Positions 44,304 through 54,143 of a stretch of 64,000 bases of DNA are shown in pieces. The stretch spans positions 186,001 through 250,000 of the forward strand of contig DOAQ01000049.1 in the NCBI GenBank assembly GCA_003506435.1, read 5' to 3'. Each line of letters opens with the position of its first letter. Position 1 is the stretch's first letter. A program made the translations under genes and the position numbers. The notes below the pieces were generated by a model. That model saw only the letters and a program-made list of their open reading frames with translations. It was not told the origin of the DNA and did not search any database. Source of the DNA: Prolixibacteraceae bacterium (GTDB lineage Bacteria > Bacteroidota > Bacteroidia > Bacteroidales > Prolixibacteraceae).

Positions 44304-47138
44304 ATGCTGACAGGAAATTATCTTAATTTATACCAAAGGCTTTCTGAAAAGATCGATCCGAAACGAATGTTTCATGATCCGCTCCATACTTTGGCATTTG
44401 GTACCGATGCCAGTTTTTACCGGCTGATTCCGAAGCTGGTGATCAAGGCAAAAAACGAAGAAGAAGTATCGTTGGTTCTGAGGGAATCCTCGAAATTCGG
44501 ATTACCGGTAACATTTCGGGCTGCCGGTACCAGCTTGTCGGGGCAGGCCATTTCTGATTCGGTTTTGCTGATTGCCGGTGAACATTGGAAAGGGTATGAA
44601 ATATTGGACGAAGGCCAAAAAATCCGTCTTCAACCCGGATTGATTGGTTCGAAAGTAAACACCCTGCTTGCTCCGTATCGGCGAAAGATCGGCCCTGACC
44701 CGGCTTCCATTAATTCGGCCATGATTGGCGGAATTGCTGCCAACAACGCCAGCGGAATGTGTTGCGGAACAGCCGATAATTCGTATCAGACGGTGGTCGG
44801 AATGAAAATTATTTTTCACGATGGATCAGTACTCGACACACGCGACGCACAGAGCAAAAAAGAGTTTCAGCAGAATCATCCTGAAATTATTTCTGAAATC
44901 GAAAAACTGGGGCAATCGGTAAAAGCGAATGAAGAACTATCGGCCCGGATACGAAAGAAATTCAGCATAAAAAATACAACCGGTTACAGCCTGAATGCAC
45001 TGGTTGACTTTTCCGACCCATTCGATATTATTGAACATCTGATGATTGGCTCGGAAGGTACGCTTGGGTTTATTTCTGAAATTACCTACCGCACGGTTGA
45101 CGAACTCCCGTACAAAGCCAGTTCGATGATGGTTTTTCCGGATATTGAAAAGGCCTGCAATGCCGTCATCCGTTTAAAAAACGAAGCGGTTTCAACCGCC
45201 GAACTGATCGACCGGGCAGGCCTTCGTTCTGTGGAAAACGAACCCGGGATGCCCGATTGGATCAAAAACCTGAGCGAAGGGGCAACTGCTTTGCTGGTTG
45301 AAGTGCGGGCTGCCGACAGCGAAACACTGGAAAACCGGATCAGCGCGGTAAAAGAAGCAATCGGTGCCATTGCGGTTGAAATTCCGGTTTATTTCACCGA
45401 AAATCCTTCGGAATACACACTTTACTGGAAAATTCGCAAAGGACTTTTTCCATCGGTTGGCGCCGTGCGCAAAACCGGAACTACCGTGATCATCGAGGAT
45501 GTGGCTTTTCCAATACCACGGCTTGCCGAAGCAACGCTCGACTTGCAATCGCTTTTCAAAAAATACAATTATACTGAAGCCGTGATTTTCGGTCATGCCC
45601 TCGACGGAAACCTTCATTTTGTTTTCACGCAGGATTTTTCCAGTTCCGAAGAAATTTCCCGCTACGGACAATTGATGGGCGATGTGGCCAATCTGGTTGT
45701 GAAGAAATACGATGGATCGCTGAAAGCAGAACACGGAACAGGCCGTAATATGGCGCCTTTCGTAGAATTGGAATGGGGTAGGGAAGCATACGACCTGATG
45801 AAACAGGTCAGGAAAATTTTTGATCCTGAAAACTTGCTGAATCCCGGCGTAATTCTGAATGCCGACGAAAAAGCGCATCTGAAAAACTTCAAATTTCTCC
45901 CGCCAGCCAACGAAAAAGTAGATAAATGTATTGAATGCGGATTTTGCGAACCGTCATGCGTGTCGGCAGAACTTACCCTTTCGCCGCGCCATCGGATTAC
46001 CGTATTGCGCGAAATAAGCCGGTTAAAAGCAAGCGGTGAAGAACCACATATCGCGGCTTCGTTGATTAATCAGTATAGCTATTCGGGTAACGAAACCTGT
46101 GCTACTGATGGACTTTGCGCTATTGCATGCCCGGTGAAAATAGATACCGGCAAAATGATCAAGGAACTGCGCCACGATCACATCAGTCCGCGGCAGGCAA
46201 AAACTGCCTTATGGATTGCCTGTCACATGGGCTTTGTAACTTCATCGGCCCGCAATGCCCTTTCATTTGTTGGCTTTGCTCATTCTGTTTTGGGCACCGG
46301 CTTAATGAAGGGAATTTCCGGAGCCATGAGAAAACTTTCAGGGGATCGAATTCCTCAGTGGACGGCCGCCATGCCACGCGGATCGAAAAAAATAAAATCA
46401 AAAACACAACATACTGACAATCCGGATAAAGTGGTTTATTTTCCATCGTGCATCAACCGTTCGATGGGAATATCGAACGATTACAAGGAAGAAATTCAAT
46501 TGACCGAAAAAGTTCAGCGACTGATTGCAAAAGCTGGTTTCGAGGTAATTTTTCCTGAAGGGATGAACGATTTATGCTGCGGGATGGCTTTTTCAAGCAA
46601 AGGATACAAGGAAGCTGGTCTGAAAAAATCGAAGGAACTGAAAGACGCTTTGTGGAAAGCCAGCAACAACGGGCAATATCCGGTTTTGTGCGACATGAGT
46701 CCCTGTTTGTATACCATGAAGGAAAACATGGAGCCGCACATGAAACTATATGAACCGGTTGAATTCATTCTTGAATACCTGGTGCCAAAACTGAAATTTA
46801 CGCCCGTTGAAGAACCCATTTCTGTTTTCCCGGTTTGCAGCATGAAAAAAATGGGACTGGAAGAAAAACTGGTTCAACTGGCAAGAATGTGTGCCACCAA
46901 TGTGGTGGTTCCTGAAGCTAATTGCTGTGGTTTTGCCGGCGATCGCGGGTTCTCGTTCCCTGAATTGAATGCTCACGGCCTTCGGTACCTGAAAGAACAA
47001 ACTCCGGTGGCTGTAAAAAATGGCTACTCAACCAGCCGTACCTGCGAAATCGGCCTGACCACACACAGCGGCGTTTCGTACAAATCGATTGTGTATCTGG
47101 TTGATAAAGTCAGCACGCCAAAGAAACAGAGAAAATAG
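44304..47138 (+). CDS. FAD-linked D-lactate (2-hydroxyacid) dehydrogenase with Fe-S and CCG domains
   Basis: Large respiratory-type oxidoreductase. FAD-binding PCMH domain at about 35-210 (FRAAGTSLSGQAISDSVLL, IGGIAANNASGMCCG), FAD-oxidase C-terminal domain to about 530 (HALDGNLHFVF, LKAEHGTGRNMAPF, DPENLLNPG), ferredoxin-like motif KCIECGFCEPSC at about 540-551, a second atypical cluster with ETCATDGLCAIACPV, and two CCG domains (DLCCGMAF near 756; ANCCGFAGDRGF near 872). Architecture fits DLD-type D-lactate or D-2-hydroxyglutarate dehydrogenases that pass electrons to quinone. The 944 residues are complete. It stands between the sugar catabolic operon and PUL C; D-lactate oxidation is the likeliest activity. 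Confidence 0.85.
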   Translation: MLTGNYLNLYQRLSEKIDPKRMFHDPLHTLAFGTDASFYRLIPKLVIKAKNEEEVSLVLRESSKFGLPVTFRAAGTSLSGQAISDSVLLIAGEHWKGYEILDEGQKIRLQPGLIGSKVNTLLAPYRRKIGPDPASINSAMIGGIAANNASGMCCGTADNSYQTVVGMKIIFHDGSVLDTRDAQSKKEFQQNHPEIISEIEKLGQSVKANEELSARIRKKFSIKNTTGYSLNALVDFSDPFDIIEHLMIGSEGTLGFISEITYRTVDELPYKASSMMVFPDIEKACNAVIRLKNEAVSTAELIDRAGLRSVENEPGMPDWIKNLSEGATALLVEVRAADSETLENRISAVKEAIGAIAVEIPVYFTENPSEYTLYWKIRKGLFPSVGAVRKTGTTVIIEDVAFPIPRLAEATLDLQSLFKKYNYTEAVIFGHALDGNLHFVFTQDFSSSEEISRYGQLMGDVANLVVKKYDGSLKAEHGTGRNMAPFVELEWGREAYDLMKQVRKIFDPENLLNPGVILNADEKAHLKNFKFLPPANEKVDKCIECGFCEPSCVSAELTLSPRHRITVLREISRLKASGEEPHIAASLINQYSYSGNETCATDGLCAIACPVKIDTGKMIKELRHDHISPRQAKTALWIACHMGFVTSSARNALSFVGFAHSVLGTGLMKGISGAMRKLSGDRIPQWTAAMPRGSKKIKSKTQHTDNPDKVVYFPSCINRSMGISNDYKEEIQLTEKVQRLIAKAGFEVIFPEGMNDLCCGMAFSSKGYKEAGLKKSKELKDALWKASNNGQYPVLCDMSPCLYTMKENMEPHMKLYEPVEFILEYLVPKLKFTPVEEPISVFPVCSMKKMGLEEKLVQLARMCATNVVVPEANCCGFAGDRGFSFPELNAHGLRYLKEQTPVAVKNGYSTSRTCEIGLTTHSGVSYKSIVYLVDKVSTPKKQRK

Positions 47139-47236
47139 AATGATCGATAGCCAATTTTCAATCATCAATTATATATTTGATTGGGGTGTGTAAAATGTTC
47201 TTATTTTTACCGTTTCATTAATCGATTTCTCTGTTT

Positions 47237-47827
47237 ATGGGCGCAAATAATCCAACTCAGGAGCTTTTCTTATTTGAGGAGATGAAAAGAGGAAAGGAAT
47301 ATGCCTTTGACTTCTTCTTTAATTATTATTATTCCGGATTATGTGTCTATGCCCAAAAAGTGATCCTGCTTCGCGAAGAAGAAGTAAAAAATCTGGTACA
47401 GGATGTCTTTCTCAAATTCTGGCATGATCGTGAAAAATTAACCATACATACTTCAGTTCGATCTTATTTGTTTGTTTCGGTAAAAAACCGGTGCTTCGAT
47501 TTCATAAGAAAAAGTAATAAAGAACAGAAATTTCAGGAACTTACTGATAAAGATGATATTGAAGACAACACATTTGATAGCTATGTTTTATCAGAGCTTG
47601 AAGCCCTCTTTAATGAAAGCTTGAAAAAACTGCCTGAACGCTGCCGTGAAATTTTTGAGCTCAGCCGTTTTCAGGGACTTAAAAACGGAGAAATAGCTGC
47701 GAAGTTAAATCTGTCGGAGAAAACTGTTGAAAATCAGATGACAAAAGCTCTTCGGATTTTAAGAACAGAGCTTCGGGATTACTTACCTTTATTCCTGTTG
47801 TTTGAATATTTCCATTTCTTCAGGTAA
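47237..47827 (+). CDS. ECF RNA polymerase sigma factor (PUL C)
   Basis: ECF-type sigma factor. Region 2 at NLVQDVFLKFWHDREKL and region 4 helix-turn-helix at KNGEIAAKLNLSEKTVENQM are clear. The ATG at 47237 (MGANNPTQELF) is the only sensible start. About 196 residues. The FecR gene follows 78 bases later. By position it should respond to the PUL C SusC and drive that operon. It is distinct in sequence from the other two sigma factors. Confidence 0.9.
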   Translation: MGANNPTQELFLFEEMKRGKEYAFDFFFNYYYSGLCVYAQKVILLREEEVKNLVQDVFLKFWHDREKLTIHTSVRSYLFVSVKNRCFDFIRKSNKEQKFQELTDKDDIEDNTFDSYVLSELEALFNESLKKLPERCREIFELSRFQGLKNGEIAAKLNLSEKTVENQMTKALRILRTELRDYLPLFLLFEYFHFFR

Positions 47828-47905
47828 ATTATTTCTGTTTTTTCATTTATTTCAGGAACAGCATAGGGGGAGATTTGGAAAATATCGTCCTATGTATGTA
47901 AACAC

Positions 47906-48961
47906 TTGAATAAATTGGAAGAAAAGAATCACATATACAAATTAATTCAGCTCGGTTATCTTCAGGAACTGGATAATCGCCGGAAAGAGGAGTTGGAAAA
48001 CTGGCTCCGGTCGTCTCCGGATCATATTTCTGAATATGAAGATATTATCAAAGTATTGAGGTATGCCGACCGGCTGACCTCTATGGCTAAAATTGATACT
48101 GCAGGCGATTTGCTGTTGGTTAAGCAGAAAATGAAATCCGGCAGTCAGCTTCGAAAACTATCTGTCTATTTTCAGCGAATTGCAGCCCTGTTAATTATTC
48201 CTCTTTTGCTGTTTAGTGTATGGACCATGTTCAACAGGTTCGGCTTCGGCAAACATGAGGTTGTAATGAACAGAACAGAAACAAGCTACGGAGTACGTTC
48301 TCAGATTCAACTCAGTGATGGAACCAAAGTTTGGCTGAATTCAGGGAGTAAACTTTTTTATCCTGAAAAATTCAATGGGAAAAGCCGCGAGGTGAGACTA
48401 ATCGGAGAAGCCTATTTCCAGGTAAAATCAGATCGCGAACATCCTTTTTACGTGGATTTGGATGGCTATAAGATTAAAGCAACCGGAACAAGCTTTAATA
48501 TTTCCAACTATACCAGTGACAATGAGGTGATTGCTTATCTGGAACACGGAAAAGTAGCATTGGTCGGGGGGCAGAAGGAAAAAGAAACAGAATACAGTCA
48601 GTTGGAGGAAGGGGAAATGATTATTCTGAACAAAGCACAGAAACAATACCGGATTCAGAAAGCAGATGGAAGTAAATATTTAAGTTGGGTTAACGGGAAG
48701 CTGGTATTCAAAAAGGATAATATCCGGGATGTTGCTGTCCGGCTTGGACGTTGGTTTAATGTAGAACTTGTCGTCAACGATGAACGTTTGAATGATTATA
48801 TTTTTACTGCAACATTTGAAAAAGAATCGCTTGAAGAAGCATTGATCCTGCTGTCGTACAGCTCTCCTATAAAATATAAAATTATACCGGGCCATCAATT
48901 GAATGACTCATCGTATTATAACCGTAAAGTAATCATATCGAAAATGGAAAAAGCAAAATAA
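47906..48961 (+). CDS. FecR-family anti-sigma factor (PUL C)
   Basis: Inner-membrane anti-sigma factor with one membrane segment at about 88-108 (IAALLIIPLLLFSVWTMF). The periplasmic FecR domain shows VWLNSGSKLFYP, LIGEAYFQVKSD and KATGTSFNISNYT, followed by a DUF4974-like C-terminus (FTATFEKESLEEALILL). I see no ATG, so TTG at 47906 (MNKLEEKNH) is taken as start; this is unusual but leaves a normal N-terminus of 351 residues in all. Sits between its sigma factor and a double hairpin that precedes susC. Confidence 0.9.
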   Translation: MNKLEEKNHIYKLIQLGYLQELDNRRKEELENWLRSSPDHISEYEDIIKVLRYADRLTSMAKIDTAGDLLLVKQKMKSGSQLRKLSVYFQRIAALLIIPLLLFSVWTMFNRFGFGKHEVVMNRTETSYGVRSQIQLSDGTKVWLNSGSKLFYPEKFNGKSREVRLIGEAYFQVKSDREHPFYVDLDGYKIKATGTSFNISNYTSDNEVIAYLEHGKVALVGGQKEKETEYSQLEEGEMIILNKAQKQYRIQKADGSKYLSWVNGKLVFKKDNIRDVAVRLGRWFNVELVVNDERLNDYIFTATFEKESLEEALILLSYSSPIKYKIIPGHQLNDSSYYNRKVIISKMEKAK

Positions 48962-48967
48962 AAATAA

Positions 48968-49019
48968 AAAAGGGAAGCTGGTCACTTCCCTTTTCGAAAA
49001 GTCTTGCTGAAACAAGACT
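48968..49019 (+). terminator. Tandem hairpins between FecR gene and susC (PUL C)
   Basis: First hairpin: AAAAGGGAAG (48968-48977) and CTTCCCTTTT (48985-48994), ten perfect pairs, 7-base loop, with a T run in its right arm, a typical intrinsic terminator shape. Second: AGTCTTG (49000-49006) and CAAGACT (49013-49019), seven pairs. They begin six bases after the anti-sigma stop and end 26 bases before the susC ATG. They could end the sigma/anti-sigma transcript and require a separate susC promoter. Confidence 0.75.
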
Positions 49020-49045
49020 AATTAATCATTTAAAAAAACAAATTT

Positions 49046-52000
49046 ATGAAAAAAAAACATTCCCGGAGCGGGAGGCAAAAGATAGTTGTCTCTCCCGGTA
49101 AAATTTTTCTTAAGATGAAAATTACATTATTGATCGTTTTACTTTCTTCGATCCAGCTTTTAGCGGGCAAGGCGTTTTCTCAGGATAAGCGTTTTTCGAT
49201 GGCAAAGGAAAATTCGGACATTGAAGATGTTCTTGGGGTAATTGAGGATCAGTCAGATTGTTATTTTTTATATAACGGAAATCTGATCGATGTTTCTCAA
49301 AAAGTAAGTGTTAAAGTTGAAAATGAAAGTCTGGATGAGTTGCTTTCCCAATTGTTTAAAGGGACGAACATCACGTATAAAATTTACGATCGCCAGATTG
49401 TATTGTCTCCCGCAAACGATGTGATGATTAGTTCACAACAACGAAGCGTGTCGGGGAAAGTTACAGACACATCGGGGCAACCGCTCCCGGGTGTTTCTGT
49501 CGTGGTAAAAGGAACCACGACCGGAACGATTACCAATTTCGACGGGAAATATTCACTTTCGGATATTCCAGCCAATGTAACTCTGATATTTTCTTTTGTG
49601 GGGATGAAGACCCGGGAAATCTCAATAACAGGTAAATCAAACATTGATGTAGTATTGGAAGAAGAAGCCATCGGCATTGAAGAAGTAGTTGCAATTGGTT
49701 ATGGAACTATGAAGAAAATAGACATGACAGGGTCGGCATCATCGGTCAGTGCTCAGGAAATCGTAAAAGCCCCGGTTAAGTCTTTTGATGAAGCCATTGC
49801 CGGAAGGGTTGCCGGTGTCCAGATTGTCTCTGGCGACGGACAGCCGGGTTCTCTTCCCAATATTGTTATTCGCGGGGCAAATTCAATAACACAAGATAAT
49901 TCGCCACTATATGTAATTGATGGTTTTCCTATAGAAGGGAATGACAATAATGCCATAAATGCAAATGATATAGAATCTATCGATGTTTTAAAAGATGCTT
50001 CTGCTACTGCTATTTATGGAGCACGTGGCGCCAATGGGGTAATCATGATAACCACCAAACGAGGAAAGGCTGGGGCTACTGTTGTTAGCTACAACGCTTA
50101 CTATGGGATATCTAAAACTTCTAACAAAATTGAAACACTAAACCCATATGAATTTGTAAAACTTGAAATAGAAAGGTCAGGCACTTCTGCCACAAATCTA
50201 TATCTAAATAATCTTAACCGAACTTTGGATGATTATAAAACAATAGAGGGGATCGACTGGTTTGACCTTTGTTTGCAAGAGGCACCAATGCAAAACCATG
50301 ATATTTCGATTAGAGGAGGTAATGCGAGCAGTAAATATTCTGTCTCGGCTTCATATTTTGATCAGGAAGGTATATTTATAAATACAGGGTTTCGTCGCTG
50401 GCAATCGAGGGTTAGCCTTGATCAAACAATAAACAATAAAATGAGTTTTGGATTAAATCTCAATTACAGTGACACTAAGAATTATGGCCTTGTTGCAGCT
50501 TCTGGCGGTGGCGGTGGTGGTACCGGAATCATGTATAGTATTTGGAGTTACCGTCCTGTTTTTGAAGACGACATAAATCTGGATTACGATTTAATGGATC
50601 CTGCGGTTAACCCAGCTCAGGATTATAGAACAAATCCATATTTGCAGCTTAAAAATGAACACCGGGAAACATTTTCCGACAACCTATTTGCCAATAGTTT
50701 TTTTAACTATTCAATTACTAAAGAGTTGAAGTTAAGGATCACAGGTGGAATAAGTAAAGGGGGAAATAAATTTGAAGTTTTTAATAACTCCAAAACAGCA
50801 ACAGGTAATCCTGCATCAGCAGCGTACAAAGGAATAAATGGGAATGAGATAATTTCTAATTCAATTAATTATACCAATGAAAACACATTGACATGGACGA
50901 AAACATTTAATAAAAATCATAACATAAATGTAGTTGTGGGATATTCTCAGCAGATGGCAAAATCAGAAACCTTTGGCGCTTCAGTTGTAATGATTACAAA
51001 TGAATCATTGGGAATGAATGCGATGGATGAAGGAAGCCCTAATCGCGTGACAGCCAGTCGATCTACCTGGAGTCTTCAGTCATTTCTTGGACGATTAAAC
51101 TATAATTACAAATCAAAATATCTTATTACAGCGTCTTTAAGATCAGATGGTTCTTCAAAATTAGCTCCAGGTAATCGGTGGGGATACTTTCCTTCGGCAG
51201 CTATTGCATATCGATTGAGTTCTGAAAATTTTATGAAAGCAATCAAAACCGTTTCTGATGCAAAAATAAGATTGAGTTATGGGGCTACAGGAAACAATCG
51301 GGTTAGCGATTTTGCCTACATGTCATCTATTTCTTCTTCGTACAATGATTATTCATTTGGAAATGCCATTCCCTCTCCTGGTTCAAGGGCCACGGCACTT
51401 GGAAATGCAGATTTAAAATGGGAAACGACCAAACAGTTAAATGTTGGAATAGATATTGGGTTAGTAAAAAACAGAATAACTTTTACGGGGGATTATTATT
51501 ATAAAAAGACATCTGATCTATTGTTAAATGCTCAAATTCCTTTTATTTCGGGTTATACATCAACATTTAAAAATATCGGATCTATATCAAATAAAGGTTT
51601 TGAATTTTCAATCAATACCAAAAATATTCAAAAAAGTGACATTAAATGGACTTCAGACTTTAATATATCATTTAATAAAAACGAAATACTCTCTTTGACC
51701 GATGGACAGGAATCTCTGATATCAAATGGATTAACAGTATCACCTTTGTACATAGCAAAGGTAGGCAAACCAATTGCATTGTTTTATGGAGTTATAGATG
51801 ATGGCCTTTATTCATATGACGATTTTGACATATTAAGTAATGGAGATTATGTTTTAAAAAGTAATGTCCCAACCAATGGTAGTGCCAGGGCAAGTATTAA
51901 ACCAGGGCATGCCAAATTTAAAGATTTGAATGGAGATTTGGTTGTAAACGCCATGGACTGCACAATTATAGGCAACCCGAATCCCGATTTCATTGGAGGA

Positions 52001-52483
52001 TTCAATAATAACTTTCAGTACAAAGGTTTTGATTTGAATGTATTTTTTCAGTTCTCTTATGGGAATGAAGTATATAATGCAAACAGGGTCAGATATGAAG
52101 GAGCTGCTTCATCTAATTCGTACAGCAACTATTTTGCTACGTATACCAATCGATGGACTATTGAAAATCCAACAGGAACCATTCCAAGGTCTGGAGGTTT
52201 TGGCTCCGAAGCCTTTTATCCCAGCCGCTTTGTAGAGGATGCTTCGTTTCTACGCTTGAAAACCTTATCTCTTGGATATACTCTTCCATCTGGTCTGTTA
52301 AAATATTTGGATATTAAAACAGTCCGGATTTATAGTACTGCCCAAAATATTTTTACATGGACAAAGTATAGCGGATTAGACCCGGAAGTTTCTACACGCA
52401 ATACCGCATTAACTCCCGGATTTGATTGGTCTCCATACCCCCGTGCAAAAAGTATAGTTTTTGGAATAAATGTAACATTTTAA
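49046..52483 (+). CDS. SusC/RagA-family TonB-dependent transporter with STN domain (PUL C)
   Basis: Outer-membrane importer. Signal peptide to about residue 46 (LLAGKAFSQD), STN domain about 58-118, carboxypeptidase-regulatory-like domain about 135-210 (PLPGVSVVVKGTTTGTITN), plug from about 217 (IEEVVAIGYGTMKKIDMTGSA; DASATAIYGARGANGVI) and barrel to the terminal VTF. Length of 1145 residues is typical. Preceded by ACAAATTT-ATG as in PUL B. A glycine run near residue 488 (SGGGGGGTG) is a local oddity. SusD follows. The STN domain links it to the sigma/FecR pair upstream. Confidence 0.95.
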   Translation: MKKKHSRSGRQKIVVSPGKIFLKMKITLLIVLLSSIQLLAGKAFSQDKRFSMAKENSDIEDVLGVIEDQSDCYFLYNGNLIDVSQKVSVKVENESLDELLSQLFKGTNITYKIYDRQIVLSPANDVMISSQQRSVSGKVTDTSGQPLPGVSVVVKGTTTGTITNFDGKYSLSDIPANVTLIFSFVGMKTREISITGKSNIDVVLEEEAIGIEEVVAIGYGTMKKIDMTGSASSVSAQEIVKAPVKSFDEAIAGRVAGVQIVSGDGQPGSLPNIVIRGANSITQDNSPLYVIDGFPIEGNDNNAINANDIESIDVLKDASATAIYGARGANGVIMITTKRGKAGATVVSYNAYYGISKTSNKIETLNPYEFVKLEIERSGTSATNLYLNNLNRTLDDYKTIEGIDWFDLCLQEAPMQNHDISIRGGNASSKYSVSASYFDQEGIFINTGFRRWQSRVSLDQTINNKMSFGLNLNYSDTKNYGLVAASGGGGGGTGIMYSIWSYRPVFEDDINLDYDLMDPAVNPAQDYRTNPYLQLKNEHRETFSDNLFANSFFNYSITKELKLRITGGISKGGNKFEVFNNSKTATGNPASAAYKGINGNEIISNSINYTNENTLTWTKTFNKNHNINVVVGYSQQMAKSETFGASVVMITNESLGMNAMDEGSPNRVTASRSTWSLQSFLGRLNYNYKSKYLITASLRSDGSSKLAPGNRWGYFPSAAIAYRLSSENFMKAIKTVSDAKIRLSYGATGNNRVSDFAYMSSISSSYNDYSFGNAIPSPGSRATALGNADLKWETTKQLNVGIDIGLVKNRITFTGDYYYKKTSDLLLNAQIPFISGYTSTFKNIGSISNKGFEFSINTKNIQKSDIKWTSDFNISFNKNEILSLTDGQESLISNGLTVSPLYIAKVGKPIALFYGVIDDGLYSYDDFDILSNGDYVLKSNVPTNGSARASIKPGHAKFKDLNGDLVVNAMDCTIIGNPNPDFIGGFNNNFQYKGFDLNVFFQFSYGNEVYNANRVRYEGAASSNSYSNYFATYTNRWTIENPTGTIPRSGGFGSEAFYPSRFVEDASFLRLKTLSLGYTLPSGLLKYLDIKTVRIYSTAQNIFTWTKYSGLDPEVSTRNTALTPGFDWSPYPRAKSIVFGINVTF

Positions 52484-52587
52484 TTATTCATAGTATGAAG
52501 ATGAATTGTTTCGATAGAAGCCTTAATGCGCTTAATAATAAAAACAAACAGGGATCACCCATTTATAAAAAAAACGAATATCTCTGT

Positions 52588-54123
52588 GTGAAAAAGATTA
52601 CTACTGCCTGCTTTGTATTGTTCGTAATGCTTTCTTCTTCTTGTTCACTAAATACTGAACCAGAAGATTTTATAGCTCCGCAATACTACTACAACAATGA
52701 AAAAGAGTGTGAAATGGCTCTCACTGCAATATATGATAAAATGAATTTCCAATTTGCAAATTGGCTTTCTACAAATTTTGATACGGCTGACGAGATATGG
52801 GCATACGGTACACTCGGTACATATATTAATTATTACTATTCCAGCGATGGAACTATAAGTTCATTTTGGTCTCTACTTTACGAGGGGATTGAACGGGCCA
52901 ACATGCTCCTTGCTAATATTGACAAGACTGAGATGGATGAAACCCAAAAGAACCGGATTAAAGGGGAAACCAAATTTTTAAGAGCGTATTATTATTTCAT
53001 GTTGGTACAAAATTGGGGTGATGTTCCTTTAAAAACAGAACCGACGGCTTCTGCTTCAGATATTTATTATGAGAGGACACCGCAAGCAGAAGTGTACGAT
53101 TTTATATACAATGAAATGGTTGAAGCCGAGAAAATGGTCAGGCCAATTAGTGAATTTAATTATGCCGAAAGGGTTACCCAATCTGCAATACAAGGAATAC
53201 TGGCCAGGGTGTGTTTATATATGGCTGGTTTCCCAAACAATAAAACAGAGAAATTTAACGATGCCCTAATGTGGTCGGAAAAATTAATTCAATCAGGTCT
53301 TCATTTTCTTAATCCAAGTTACTCACAAGTATTTATTAACCTGATACAGGACAAGTATGATACAAAAGAAAGTATTTGGGAAATAGGATTTAGGACAACG
53401 GGGCTTACCGATTCTTATTATGAATACGGGGAGATGGGTAATACAAATGGAATACCCCAAAACACCTTGGCGTATGGAATGGCTACGGGTTCATTTAGCT
53501 CACAGTATCACTTATGGAAAAAATATACTCCGGGGGATATAAGGCGAGACTGGGCAATTGCTCCTTTCTATTATCAGGGAACTAATACTTTAACTAAAGT
53601 GTATTACGATACAACCAAAGTAGTTTCCAATCGTTCAATTGGGAAATACCGGAGAGAATATGAATTGACTCCTGCTGAATCAAAACAAAAAAGGGCAAAT
53701 GGCACCAATTATCCTATTTTGCGTTATTCGGATGTATTGCTGATGGCTGCTGAAGCTGAAAATGAAGTGAATGGCCCCACCGTAAAAGCGCTTCAATATC
53801 TGAACGAGGTAAGGATAAGGGCACATGCCCCAATTTATACTGCTGTAAACGGTAAGGAAGAATTTCGGCTTATCATTCAGGATGAAAGAAACAGGGAACT
53901 TTGTTTTGAAGGATTGCGAAAAATGGATTTAAAACGGTGGGGAATAATGATCCCTGTAATGAAAAATTTGGCTGCTTTTATAAGGCAAACAGAAACAAAT
54001 ACGACGATGATTACACGATCGGCCCTAGCTTGTGATAATGTATCCGAACAACATTATTACTTTCCAATCCCGGTCAGGGAGATGAATCTAAATAAATTAT
54101 TAACTCAAAATCCTGGTTGGTAA
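52588..54123 (+). CDS. SusD/RagB-family glycan-binding lipoprotein (PUL C)
   Basis: Surface lipoprotein partner of the preceding SusC. A standard lipoprotein signal begins at the GTG codon 52588 (MKKITTACFVLFVML, then lipobox SSSCSLNT). The frame is open further up to ATG 52495, which would add 31 residues before the signal peptide; I prefer the GTG for that reason, though an ATG start cannot be excluded. Family helices: KFLRAYYYFMLVQNWGDVPL and YSDVLLMAAEAENEVNG; C-terminus HYYFPIPVREMNLNK and QNPGW. About 511 residues from the GTG. Confidence 0.93.
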   Translation: MKKITTACFVLFVMLSSSCSLNTEPEDFIAPQYYYNNEKECEMALTAIYDKMNFQFANWLSTNFDTADEIWAYGTLGTYINYYYSSDGTISSFWSLLYEGIERANMLLANIDKTEMDETQKNRIKGETKFLRAYYYFMLVQNWGDVPLKTEPTASASDIYYERTPQAEVYDFIYNEMVEAEKMVRPISEFNYAERVTQSAIQGILARVCLYMAGFPNNKTEKFNDALMWSEKLIQSGLHFLNPSYSQVFINLIQDKYDTKESIWEIGFRTTGLTDSYYEYGEMGNTNGIPQNTLAYGMATGSFSSQYHLWKKYTPGDIRRDWAIAPFYYQGTNTLTKVYYDTTKVVSNRSIGKYRREYELTPAESKQKRANGTNYPILRYSDVLLMAAEAENEVNGPTVKALQYLNEVRIRAHAPIYTAVNGKEEFRLIIQDERNRELCFEGLRKMDLKRWGIMIPVMKNLAAFIRQTETNTTMITRSALACDNVSEQHYYFPIPVREMNLNKLLTQNPGW

Positions 54124-54143
54124 ACCAGTTAAAAATTCAAACG

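Noticed and set aside
45192..45878. 228-residue open frame on the minus strand
   Set aside because: Antisense to the FAD-linked dehydrogenase, whose motifs are continuous here; no family resemblance.
47172..47179. TATATTTG upstream of the PUL C sigma gene as promoter
   Set aside because: The -7 match is exact but no TTG or TTTG lies 19-23 bases upstream, so it was not annotated; it may still be a weak promoter.
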